From assembly GCA_964350695.1 (NCBI GenBank), contig CAYGKM010000001.1, forward strand, positions 1 to 64,000: 64,000 bases of DNA, given 5' to 3'. Origin of the DNA: TMED27 sp964350695. GTDB lineage: Bacteria; Pseudomonadota; Alphaproteobacteria; Micavibrionales; Micavibrionaceae. How positions within the stretch are numbered: the stretch's first letter is position 1; each line of letters opens with the position of its first letter. This document shows positions 8,391-15,873 of this stretch, piece by piece. The position numbers and the translations under genes are program-made. The notes under the pieces are model-generated. The model searched no databases. It was not told where the DNA came from and saw only the letters and a list, made by a program, of their open reading frames with translations.

Positions 8391-10013
8391 ATGACATACA
8401 TCCCGCCCATCGAAGATATGCAGTTTTTGATCCATGATGTTCTCGGCTTTCAACATGATGAGCTAGATGTGGAAACATGCGAGGCCGTGCTGGGCGAAGC
8501 GGCAAAGCTTGCCTCTGAAGTCCTCGCGCCGCTCAATGTTGCTGGCGATCAAAATGGCGCGAAGCTTAGTAATGACACGCACGAAGTCACGACCGCGCCG
8601 GGCTGGAAAGACGCCTACGCCGCCTATCGCGACGGCGGCTGGAACGCCGTGCCCTTTGATCCCGAATTCGGCGGCCAAGGCATGCCCTACGCTCTTGCTT
8701 TCCCCATTCAAGAGATGTGGCAAGGTGCAAATATGTCCTTCGGTCTGTGTCCGCTGCTCAACCAAGGGGCAGTCGAGGCCATCAACCATCACGGCTCGGA
8801 CGAACAAAAAGAATTTTATCTCCATAAGCTCATCAGCGGTGAATGGACAGGCACAATGAACCTGACCGAACCGCATGCCGGTTCCGATCTCGGCCTTGTC
8901 CGCACGAAAGCCTCCCCGGAAGGCAATGCCTATAAAATCTCGGGCCAGAAAATTTTCATCACCTACGGCGAGCATGATCTGGCCGACAACATCATCCATC
9001 TCGTTCTTGCCCGCATCGACGGTGCGCCCGATGATGTGAAAGGTATCTCGCTTTTCATCGTCCCGAAATTTCTCGAAGATGACACACGCAACGATGTAAA
9101 ATGTATCGGCCTAGAGCACAAACTCGGCATTCATGGCTCGCCAACCTGCACGATGGAATTCGATGGTGCAATCGGCTATCTGGTCGGCAAAGAGCATGAG
9201 GGGCTCAAATATATGTTCACTATGATGAACAACGCGCGCCTTTCCGTTGGCCTGCAAGGTGTCGCCATCGCAGAAAGAGCCTATCAACACGCCGCCGCCT
9301 TCGCCGCCGAGCGTGTGCAGGGCAAAAGCTTCGAAAGCGGAGAGCGCGTCAGCATCGACCAACACGCCGACGTAAAGCGTATGCTGCTGACCATGAAATC
9401 ACAAATTGAAGCGGGTAGGGCGCTCACCCTTGAAGCCGCCCTCGCGCTGGATAACGGCAATCAAACCAAGGTTGAAATCCTCACCCCTATCGTCAAATCA
9501 TGGTGCACGGATATGGCGGTGGAGGTCGCGTCTCTTGGTATTCAAATCTGGGGCGGCATGGGCTTTATCGAAGAAAGCGGCGCCGCGCAATATTTCCGCG
9601 ATGCCCGCATCCTGCCGATTTATGAAGGCACAAACGGCATTCAGGCCATGGATCTGGCCTTCCGCAAAACTTTGCGTGATGGCGGTATGGCCACAAAATC
9701 CTTCATCGCCGAGCTAAAATCCCACGCCGACATAAAAGAATTTAAGGCCTTGGAAGAAACCACAGACGCCATGATCAATGCGGGCTTGGATAAAAACCTC
9801 GATCTCGTGGAGGCCATGGCCGCGCCCTATCTCAAGGGCTTCGGGATTATCGCCGGTGCAGTGATGCTGGAGCGCTCCGTAAAGGCGCTTGAGGGGCGTG
9901 ACGACGACTTCGCCAAGGACAAGCGCAATACCGCAAGCTTTTATAAAGCCAACATCCTCCCGCTCGCAAAAGCGCATCTGGAGATCGCGCAAAACGGTTC
10001 ACTGAAGATTTAA
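8391..10013 (+). CDS. Acyl-CoA dehydrogenase family protein
   Basis: A 540-residue FAD enzyme that should introduce a trans-2 double bond into an acyl-CoA and pass electrons to ETF. It shows the FAD/substrate block WTGTMNLTEPHAGSDLG, the WGGMGFIEESG motif and a candidate catalytic-base region PIYEGTNGIQ. The length, with about 150 extra C-terminal residues, matches the long subgroup that includes DmdC (methylmercaptopropionyl-CoA dehydrogenase) and uncharacterised fatty-acyl enzymes, so the substrate is open. ETF-ubiquinone oxidoreductase, its electron acceptor pathway, is encoded in the same window at 47570-49204. The stop overlaps the convergent gene by 4 bases. Confidence 0.93.
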   Translation: MTYIPPIEDMQFLIHDVLGFQHDELDVETCEAVLGEAAKLASEVLAPLNVAGDQNGAKLSNDTHEVTTAPGWKDAYAAYRDGGWNAVPFDPEFGGQGMPYALAFPIQEMWQGANMSFGLCPLLNQGAVEAINHHGSDEQKEFYLHKLISGEWTGTMNLTEPHAGSDLGLVRTKASPEGNAYKISGQKIFITYGEHDLADNIIHLVLARIDGAPDDVKGISLFIVPKFLEDDTRNDVKCIGLEHKLGIHGSPTCTMEFDGAIGYLVGKEHEGLKYMFTMMNNARLSVGLQGVAIAERAYQHAAAFAAERVQGKSFESGERVSIDQHADVKRMLLTMKSQIEAGRALTLEAALALDNGNQTKVEILTPIVKSWCTDMAVEVASLGIQIWGGMGFIEESGAAQYFRDARILPIYEGTNGIQAMDLAFRKTLRDGGMATKSFIAELKSHADIKEFKALEETTDAMINAGLDKNLDLVEAMAAPYLKGFGIIAGAVMLERSVKALEGRDDDFAKDKRNTASFYKANILPLAKAHLEIAQNGSLKI

Positions 10014-10522
10014 TAATTTTGATACATTTTTCGGGCAAATTCCGGATCACGGCACGTCGTGCTTGCCCGCGTTCTTAAAGGCGTCAGTTTGGCAGAGCGC
10101 AATGAAGGCTGATAACGCTTCACGAGATCAATATATGTCCGCGCGTAACATTCGCAAAACCCTATCGGGTCGTCCTTTTTGGCCTGACTGGCAAGGTTTA
10201 TAGGTGCGCGCAAGCATTGCTCATATTCAAACCCTATGGCTTCAACATTATCTGAGCATTCCCCTTCAAGTGACATATCAATCTTTGAATATTCCGCTTC
10301 AGGGCCAAACTCGATGCGCTTTTCTAAAAACCGCAAAGAAAGGCAGCTGCAATCGTGATACATCGAAAGCATGGTGTTTTTTTCACAAGCTTGGTGGTAA
10401 TCGCCGGCTTCTTTAATGTACTCATCAGGTACATTTGCAAATACATCCTCGCTTTGCTGCGCCCAAGCAGGGCCCATCATCAAAACAAGAATAAGTAAGA
10501 GTTTAGGAAGCAATATCCGCAT
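10010..10522 (-). CDS. Secreted cysteine-rich protein of unknown function
   Basis: A 170-residue protein with a clear signal peptide (MRILLPKLLLILVLMMGPAWA, cleavage likely before QQSED). The mature part has eight cysteines, including CSC and CEC pairs, suggesting disulphides or metal binding in the periplasm. I do not recognise the family. The ATG lies only 6 bases after a good minus-strand -10 box and there is no SD, so the mRNA may be leaderless. The 3' end overlaps the acyl-CoA dehydrogenase stop by 4 bases. Confidence 0.7.
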   Translation of the reverse strand: MRILLPKLLLILVLMMGPAWAQQSEDVFANVPDEYIKEAGDYHQACEKNTMLSMYHDCSCLSLRFLEKRIEFGPEAEYSKIDMSLEGECSDNVEAIGFEYEQCLRAPINLASQAKKDDPIGFCECYARTYIDLVKRYQPSLRSAKLTPLRTRASTTCRDPEFARKMYQNY

Positions 10523-10528
10523 AACACG

Positions 10529-10558
10529 ATTATAGCATTTTTACGCTGAAAAAGTGAA
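10529..10558 (-). promoter_or_regulatory. Sigma70-like promoter for the secreted protein gene
   Basis: On the minus strand a perfect TATAAT (10534 down to 10529) is preceded, 18 bases upstream, by TTCACT (10558-10553), 4 of 6 matches to TTGACA. The predicted transcription start falls at or within a few bases of the ATG at 10522. Confidence 0.55.
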
Positions 10559-10582
10559 ATATGTTATGCGTCGGCAAAGGCG

Positions 10583-11164
10583 TTACTTCTGGCCTTTAAC
10601 CTTTTTCCAAAGGCTGCTGAACGGGTTGTCTTCATCGGCTTCGCCGCTCATATTCTGGTTTTCCGCCGCCATGGTTTTCATTTTTTCCTGCAAAGGGCGG
10701 TTTTTTTCGGCGTTGCGCGCTTCCATCTGTGCGCGGCGCTCACGGGCACGCTTTTCGCGTTCTTCAAGCTTCGCCGAAAGCTCTTCGGCCTGCTTTTGTG
10801 AATACTGGCTGGTAATCAAAACTTGAGAGGCTTGTTTCTGCCACTGGTCGCGCTGGGCTTTAAGGTCTTCAATCTGTGTTTCGGCAGTCTCGATCTGGCC
10901 TTCCAACATCTGAATGCGCATTTTCATGCGCTCGACTTCCAAAAGGCTCGATGCTTTTTCAAGTTCTTTCTCGATGCTTGCAGATTGTGAGGCACTTTCG
11001 GATTGCTGTAGGCCAAAGGCGCGCTCTAATTCGGAAACGTCAATAACGCGGCGCCCGTTGGGGTCCATTTCATAAGATAGCTTGCCGCTATTCATCGCGC
11101 GTTGAATGGTAGATTTTGATTTACCAGTAAGATCTGCAGCTCTTTGTGCGCCGACTTTTGCCAT
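10583..11164 (-). CDS. HTH + coiled-coil DNA-binding protein (KfrA-like layout)
   Basis: The 193-residue product starts with a helix-turn-helix of the MerR/excisionase kind (about residues 1-52: AQRAADLTGKSKSTIQRAMN, then the wing-like YEMDPNGRRVIDVSELERAFG). Residues 65-170 form a long charged coiled coil rich in Glu, Gln and Lys. The tail GEADEDNPFSSLWKKVKGQK is basic. An N-terminal HTH followed by a long coiled coil is the layout of plasmid KfrA-type and related partition or replication accessory proteins, but this similarity is architectural and no function is shown. A nested inverted repeat lies just upstream of its ATG and is a candidate autoregulatory operator. SapC precedes it on the same strand, 112 bases away. 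Confidence 0.75.
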   Translation of the reverse strand: MAKVGAQRAADLTGKSKSTIQRAMNSGKLSYEMDPNGRRVIDVSELERAFGLQQSESASQSASIEKELEKASSLLEVERMKMRIQMLEGQIETAETQIEDLKAQRDQWQKQASQVLITSQYSQKQAEELSAKLEEREKRARERRAQMEARNAEKNRPLQEKMKTMAAENQNMSGEADEDNPFSSLWKKVKGQK

Positions 11165-11186
11165 GACGAACCTCTTTTTCTAAATT

Positions 11187-11263
11187 TGGAATAGATCAAC
11201 GCTTAGCACGGCTGCAAAAACCGTGCAAGAATCTATTCCATAAATGTGAAAGATTCTATGGAA
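11187..11263. promoter_or_regulatory. Nested inverted repeats upstream of the HTH/coiled-coil gene
   Basis: Outer arms TGGAATAGAT (11187-11196) and ATCTATTCCA (11231-11240) are a perfect 10-bp inverted repeat. Inside it GCACGG (11206-11211) and CCGTGC (11221-11226) form a second 6-bp repeat. A related half-site follows: TTCCAT (11236-11241) and ATGGAA (11258-11263). The block occupies the gap between sapC and the HTH gene. It may be an operator, or a structured mRNA leader; it lacks the U-tract of a standard terminator. Confidence 0.55.
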
Positions 11264-11276
11264 AAGTCCGAAAGGC

Positions 11277-12077
11277 TTACGCCGCGTCCTTCTCAAGAAT
11301 TTGGCTGAGCATGAAAGACAGACGTTGCCACTGTGCCCCTGAAAACAGGTGCGCATACAGGAATGGCAGCCACCCTTTTTTGCGCCATTCAAGGAAGACC
11401 TTGTCATCCAGTTCCGCCAGTTTCTTCTCGTCGATAATCTTAAAGCCCGAGAAATTAATGCGTCTGTTTCCGGCAACATTAATTTGCGCTTCGCGATCAA
11501 CCAGAATTCCAGAGGCGGCAATCGCTTTGCTGAACTCCATCGTCTGCTGCGCAGCCGCGTGATAGGATTTACAAAATTCCAAAGCATTTTTCGCAAGGTC
11601 AGAAGCATTGCCGTCGGCATCAAAGAATGTCTGATCGCCTTTTTTGTCAATAACGGCGTCATCCATATCAACGCAAAGCGTAAGCTGCTCTTGATCGGGC
11701 ATTTCGGAGAAAATGAAAGGATAGCGGCGGATATAAGCAGGGATATAGCTATTGGCTTCCCATTTATTATCGGCTTTCAAAAACAAGTTTTCGTTATCAC
11801 GAAGGCCTAAAATCGCAACAGGGGTCGCATTCCCGTCGGGAGAAAACGCAATCGGATAGAAATGGCAAACTTGCGGCATTTCAATCAGGTTCACAGGAAC
11901 CGCATTTATGCCTTCGGTAAACCCAAAGCCAAAGTTGCTTTTAAGCGCAAGCCCTGCATGTGCCTTCGCATCAAGCGGCATGGGGTTTTTATAAAACAAC
12001 GGCATATTGGCCGGTGCCTTGCCGTTTTGCTCTTTTGCAGGTTTATTATCTTTTGCTTTTGTGTCCTTTTTAGCCAT
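11277..12077 (-). CDS. SapC-family protein
   Basis: A 266-residue protein with the SapC-family pattern: LFYKNPMPLDAKAHAGLALK near the start, then AIAFSPDGNATPVAILGL-like core (here PIAFSPDGNATPVAILGLRDNENLFL), WEANSYIPAYIRRYPFIFSE and the Asp-rich CVDMDDAVID. The family is common in proteobacteria and named after a Campylobacter S-layer gene region; its biochemical role is not established. The first 22 residues are a Lys-rich, low-complexity extension. No signal peptide is present. It is transcribed towards the HTH/coiled-coil gene and divergently from ugd, with 236 bases of AT-rich DNA between the two starts. Confidence 0.88.
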   Translation of the reverse strand: MAKKDTKAKDNKPAKEQNGKAPANMPLFYKNPMPLDAKAHAGLALKSNFGFGFTEGINAVPVNLIEMPQVCHFYPIAFSPDGNATPVAILGLRDNENLFLKADNKWEANSYIPAYIRRYPFIFSEMPDQEQLTLCVDMDDAVIDKKGDQTFFDADGNASDLAKNALEFCKSYHAAAQQTMEFSKAIAASGILVDREAQINVAGNRRINFSGFKIIDEKKLAELDDKVFLEWRKKGWLPFLYAHLFSGAQWQRLSFMLSQILEKDAA

Positions 12078-12249
12078 AGCTAATCCTTTGTTTTCAAATA
12101 TTTTATAGGTCTGTTTATCTGTCTTTTAGGGAGTTTAAGCAAATCTGGGCAAGAAGTGCAATAAATACATGATATGAATATTAACTCTCTCTAGGATACA
12201 GCGATAAAGCTTAAAGAAATAATAAAATTATTTAAAACTTGTAAAAAGA

Positions 12250-12266
12250 TTTTCGCGGTGCGAAAA
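12250..12266. promoter_or_regulatory. Palindrome upstream of ugd
   Basis: TTTTCGC GGT GCGAAAA is a perfect 7-3-7 inverted repeat lying 47 bases before the ugd ATG, within the 236-base divergent sapC/ugd intergenic region. No T-run follows on the plus strand, so it looks more like an operator than a terminator. Nothing else obvious is seen in this intergenic stretch. Confidence 0.35.
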
Positions 12267-12313
12267 AAGCATTAATTGAGTATCAAACACAAGACAAGGA
12301 TTATGAGGTCTCT

Positions 12314-13675
12314 ATGCAAATCGGAATGGTTGGAACGGGGTATGTTGGGCTGGTATCGGGAACATGTTTCGCTGAGTTTGGCATAGAGGTCATTTGTGTC
12401 GATAAAGACAAAAGCAAAATAGAGCGACTGAAAAAAGGCGAAATCCCAATTTATGAACCCGGGCTGGACGATTTGGTGGCCAAACAGGTCAAAGCCGGGC
12501 GCCTGTCCTTTACAACAGATTTGAAAGAGGCTCTCGAAGGCTCTGCGGCTGTATTCATTGCCGTGGGCACGCCCGCCCGCGAAGACGATGGCCATGCAGA
12601 CATGAAGTATGTTCATGCCGCTGCCCGCGAGATCGCGCAAAACATGAAGGGCTATACCCTGATCGTCACAAAATCGACCGTCCCTGTCGGAACCGCGCAG
12701 GAAATCAAAAAAATCATTAAAGAAGAACTGGAAAAGCGCGGCGACCCAAGCATCGAATTCGATATCTGTTCAAACCCTGAATTCCTTCGTGAAGGCGCAG
12801 CGATTAACGATTTTATCCGTCCTGACCGCGTTGTCATCGGCGTAGAAAGCGAGCGCGCTGTCGAGGTCATGCGTGATCTGTATCGCCCGCTTTACATCAA
12901 CGAAACACCAATGGTTGTGACGTCCCCCGAAACCGCGGAAACAATCAAATATGCCGCCAACGCGTTTCTGGCCATGAAAATCACATTCATCAACGAAATC
13001 GCCAATCTCTGCGAAAAAACCGGCGCAAATGTGCAGGAAGTGGCCAAAGGCATTGGCCTTGATGGCCGCATCGGCTCAAAATTCCTGCATGCAGGTCCGG
13101 GTTACGGGGGTTCATGCTTCCCCAAAGACACGCTGGCGCTTACGCAGATCGGCCAAAAATACGGCGTCCCGCAAAATATTATCGAGACGGTCGTATGGGT
13201 CAACACAGAGCGTCAACGCTCAATGGCAGAGCGCGTCATCGAAGCTTGCGGCGGCGACGTAAAAGGCAAGCGCATCGGTGTTTTGGGTTTGTCCTTTAAG
13301 CCCAACACCGACGATATGCGGGATTCTCCGTCTCTACAAATCATTCCCATCCTGCAAGATGAAGGCGCGCTGATTGCGGCCTATGACCCAATCGCCATGA
13401 ACGAAGCCAAAAAACACCTCACGGATCTGGAATGGTGCGAAGATTCATACGAAGTTGCCAAAGGCGCGGACGCACTTGTAATTATTACCGAATGGAATGA
13501 ATTTCGTGCGCTGTCTCTGACCAAGCTTGGCGAGATCATGAAAACAAAATGCCTCGTTGATATGCGCAACATCTATAAGCCGGAAGGCATGGCGGAAAAA
13601 GGGTTCCATTATGTGTCCGTTGGTCGCCGCGAAGTGAAGCCGGAAGAAGCTAAATCACTAAGAAAAGTGTCTTAA
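12314..13675 (+). CDS. ugd: UDP-glucose 6-dehydrogenase
   Basis: This enzyme oxidises UDP-glucose to UDP-glucuronate with two NAD+, feeding acidic-polysaccharide synthesis. The 453 residues match the bacterial Ugd/TuaD/RkpK type. The N-terminal NAD motif GTGYVG and the segment TKSTVPVGT are clear, and the catalytic cysteine is Cys268 in GPGYGGSCFPKD. The C-terminal UDP-binding domain has GLSFKPNTDDMRDSPS. GAGG lies about 6 bases before the ATG. It opens the polysaccharide locus and is followed on the same strand by the CysQ-type gene, 31 bases away. Confidence 0.97.
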   Translation: MQIGMVGTGYVGLVSGTCFAEFGIEVICVDKDKSKIERLKKGEIPIYEPGLDDLVAKQVKAGRLSFTTDLKEALEGSAAVFIAVGTPAREDDGHADMKYVHAAAREIAQNMKGYTLIVTKSTVPVGTAQEIKKIIKEELEKRGDPSIEFDICSNPEFLREGAAINDFIRPDRVVIGVESERAVEVMRDLYRPLYINETPMVVTSPETAETIKYAANAFLAMKITFINEIANLCEKTGANVQEVAKGIGLDGRIGSKFLHAGPGYGGSCFPKDTLALTQIGQKYGVPQNIIETVVWVNTERQRSMAERVIEACGGDVKGKRIGVLGLSFKPNTDDMRDSPSLQIIPILQDEGALIAAYDPIAMNEAKKHLTDLEWCEDSYEVAKGADALVIITEWNEFRALSLTKLGEIMKTKCLVDMRNIYKPEGMAEKGFHYVSVGRREVKPEEAKSLRKVS

Positions 13676-13706
13676 AACCTGCGCTTTATGAAAGAGGGTA
13701 AACCCA

Positions 13707-14567
13707 TTGTCATCTGATATTGCCTCGCTCAAAAGCCGCCAGGACAAGCTTCTGCAAAACCCTGCTGCGCTTTGTAATATGGTCAAGCGCATCGCCACCG
13801 AAGCAGGCGAAATTACCCTTAAATATTTTGATGGCCTTGAAGACATGCAGGTCAGTATAAAAAGCGATGATTCCCCCGTAACCATTGCCGACAGAGAGGT
13901 CGAAGGTTTTATCCAAACGTCTCTGGAGCAAATCACCCCTGATATCCCTATGATCGGCGAAGAGGGTGTGGCTTTGGGCAAAGCCCCGAAAATATCCAAG
14001 GACCAAGAGTATTTCTGGCTTGTCGACCCCATAGACGGCACAAAAGAATTTATCAGCGGCGGCGAAGATTTTACCGTTAATATCGGTCTCATTAAAAACG
14101 GTGTGCCTGTCCTTGGCGTGATATACGCCCCCGCAAAAGGCGAGCTTTATTCAGGGCACGGCCCGGGCACGGCGCGCCGTTATATTGAAGAAACAAAAAC
14201 AGATAAAGAAATTTCCGTTCGTCCGCCGCCGAAAATGGGCTTAACGGTCATGGCCAGCAAAAGTCATGGTGATACAACCAAGCGCGATAAATTTCTCGAA
14301 AGTTTTAAGATTGAAAAGATCATAAAACGCGGCAGCACCATGAAGGCCGCCGCAATTGCCTCTGGTAAGGCCGATATCTATGCGCGCTTTGGTCCTACAG
14401 GACAATGGGATACGGCTGCCGCCGATGCGGTTTTGCGCGCCGCTGGCGGCTCTATCACCGATCTAAACGGCAAAGCCCTGTTTTATGGGGCTGCTGACCC
14501 CTCATGGCTGAACCCCGATTTTGTGGCGTGTTCTTTCAACTGGTTCGAAAATGATGGCGATCTATAA
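13707..14567 (+). CDS. cysQ: 3'(2'),5'-bisphosphate nucleotidase (CysQ-like)
   Basis: CysQ removes the 3'-phosphate of PAP, a by-product of sulfate assimilation and sulfotransferases. The 286-residue protein carries the inositol-monophosphatase metal motifs GEEG and DPIDGTKEFISGGEDFTVNIGLI, and the C-terminal WDTAAADAVLRAAGG. The start is TTG at 13707: GAGGG lies 8 bases upstream (13694-13698), and the next in-frame ATG would remove conserved N-terminal helix. Its position after ugd in a polysaccharide locus may hint at sulfated sugars, but no sulfotransferase was seen nearby. The stop overlaps the convergent repressor gene by 6 bases. Confidence 0.9.
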   Translation: MSSDIASLKSRQDKLLQNPAALCNMVKRIATEAGEITLKYFDGLEDMQVSIKSDDSPVTIADREVEGFIQTSLEQITPDIPMIGEEGVALGKAPKISKDQEYFWLVDPIDGTKEFISGGEDFTVNIGLIKNGVPVLGVIYAPAKGELYSGHGPGTARRYIEETKTDKEISVRPPPKMGLTVMASKSHGDTTKRDKFLESFKIEKIIKRGSTMKAAAIASGKADIYARFGPTGQWDTAAADAVLRAAGGSITDLNGKALFYGAADPSWLNPDFVACSFNWFENDGDL

Positions 14568-15161
14568 CCATTCAAGCTTGGCGATCACGCGCCCGATAAT
14601 TTGAAATCCCTCAAACTCCAGACTTTGCGGCATAAAATTTTGATCCTTCGCTGTGATCTTTATTTTCGGCGGTTTTGATTTGGGAACAAACTCACATTGG
14701 CGGATCATAAGCCCAAACCCATCGGAAATTATAAACGTACCCGAAGGCGAGGGGCTTTGATCTGAAATATCGACAAGAACATGCTCGCCCTGCCTGAAAT
14801 CCGGCTCCATCAGCCGCTCTTCGATTTTAAAGGTCCTGATGTTTTTGGAAGGGGAATTGGTGCGTTTCTGCAAGACTTGCGGCGGTATGTACCATTGCGC
14901 TTCATAGCTGTTATCACTTAACGCACCTTTACGCTCTAAAGTATCAAGCATGTTGCTCTGTATTTTGCCGGGATTGTAGTTATTGGCCACCGGCAGCCCG
15001 AAAAACTTACGCATGCCTTCATATTCTTTGGCTTTAATTTGCCTGTCGCCATTCAAGATTTTGCTGATTGCCGGAGGCTCAAGACCAAGCTGGCGCGCAA
15101 GGCCGGTTTTTGATTTCCCCGGGTGTAGATCGAATTGCGTCTTAAGCCATTGAGCGTCCAT
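14562..15161 (-). CDS. Repressor-like regulator: HTH + S24-like domain without the serine
   Basis: A 199-residue protein with an N-terminal phage-repressor-type HTH (GLARQLGLEPPAISKILNGDR, residues 21-41 approximately) and a C-terminal LexA/CI-like domain. In active S24 domains the nucleophile is the Ser of a SMEP motif; here it reads ERLMEPDFRQGEHVLVD, with Leu in that place. So self-cleavage is unlikely, though the fold (ILVD strand, C-terminal IIGRVI strand) is kept and may only dimerise. It is divergent from the XRE gene at 15285, and two near-identical palindromes lie between them. It ends 6 bases inside the cysQ stop. Confidence 0.85.
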   Translation of the reverse strand: MDAQWLKTQFDLHPGKSKTGLARQLGLEPPAISKILNGDRQIKAKEYEGMRKFFGLPVANNYNPGKIQSNMLDTLERKGALSDNSYEAQWYIPPQVLQKRTNSPSKNIRTFKIEERLMEPDFRQGEHVLVDISDQSPSPSGTFIISDGFGLMIRQCEFVPKSKPPKIKITAKDQNFMPQSLEFEGFQIIGRVIAKLEWL

Positions 15162-15194
15162 GTGGTTGAGTATGTCACGAGACTATACGAGCAA

Positions 15195-15240
15195 AAATTT
15201 CTAAAATAGAAATTTAATGTTGTTTTTTCTATAAAAGAAA
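15195..15240. promoter_or_regulatory. Two tandem palindromic operators between divergent regulators
   Basis: TTTCTAAAATAGAAA (15198-15212, extended by AAA/TTT to 9-bp arms from 15195 to 15215) and TTTCTATAAAAGAAA (15226-15240) share the pattern TTTCTAWAAWAGAAA. Their centres are 28 bases apart. They sit in the 123-base gap between the starts at 15161 and 15285, as expected for operators bound by one or both flanking HTH proteins. Confidence 0.7.
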
Positions 15241-15284
15241 TAATAATACAACCCATAATTTAAAAATAAAATAATCATAATGAA

Positions 15285-15650
15285 ATGAAAACCATGCAAA
15301 ATTATATCACCTGCGAGATAACGAGAATTATAAGCCGTAATATTAAAAGCATGAGAGAAGCCGGCAACTACACTCAAAGAGAGATCGCCGAATTTTTGGG
15401 CGTGTCATATCAACAGATCCAAAAATACGAAAAAGGCACAAACAAACTATCTTTGGATAGCTTACACAGGCTCAAAGAGTTTTATGGTCTGAATTATGCG
15501 TGCTTCTTTGAAGGAATCGACGCCCCTAAATCCAAACAGGATGATAGCGCCGATAAAATGGCATATTTGTGTTTTTTAAAAATCAGAACAGAAAAAGACC
15601 CGAAGAAAAAAATTCAAGCATATAGAATCGTTTCAACGCTGTTGTCTTAA
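15285..15650 (+). CDS. XRE-family transcriptional regulator
   Basis: A 121-residue protein with a Cro/CI-type HTH at roughly residues 18-72: NIKSMREAGNYTQREIAEFLGV followed by SYQQIQKYEKGTNKLS. The C-terminal 45 residues are helical and charged with no ligand domain I recognise. This short form is common in alphaproteobacteria. ATG 15285 was used; ATG 15294 is equally possible. It is divergent from the repressor-like gene and shares its palindromic intergenic region. It lies 223 bases upstream of galE; that gap is AT-rich and holds a weaker TTTCTATATGAAA-like element (15759-15771) but no clear gene. Control of the polysaccharide locus is an inference from position. Confidence 0.88.
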   Translation: MKTMQNYITCEITRIISRNIKSMREAGNYTQREIAEFLGVSYQQIQKYEKGTNKLSLDSLHRLKEFYGLNYACFFEGIDAPKSKQDDSADKMAYLCFLKIRTEKDPKKKIQAYRIVSTLLS

Positions 15651-15873
15651 ATCGTGCAAAAAACGCGCTCGCTAAACTACAAAATCAAAATTTGTGCTTA
15701 TGACAATTTTATGGTATTGGTTTTTTTTAAATCAGGAACTTAATCTAAATTCAGGCGTTTTCTATATGAAATAGGGCATTGAAACGCTGATTTTAAATAG
15801 TGAATTTTCTAATGTTGCCAAGCAGCATAATAGCCTGTATAACGGCAATAAATTTGAGTAGTGGACGGCTTGT

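Noticed and set aside
15759..15771. TTTCTATATGAAA as a third operator before galE
   Set aside because: Its arms do not match the two strong palindromes well; treated as a weak hint only.
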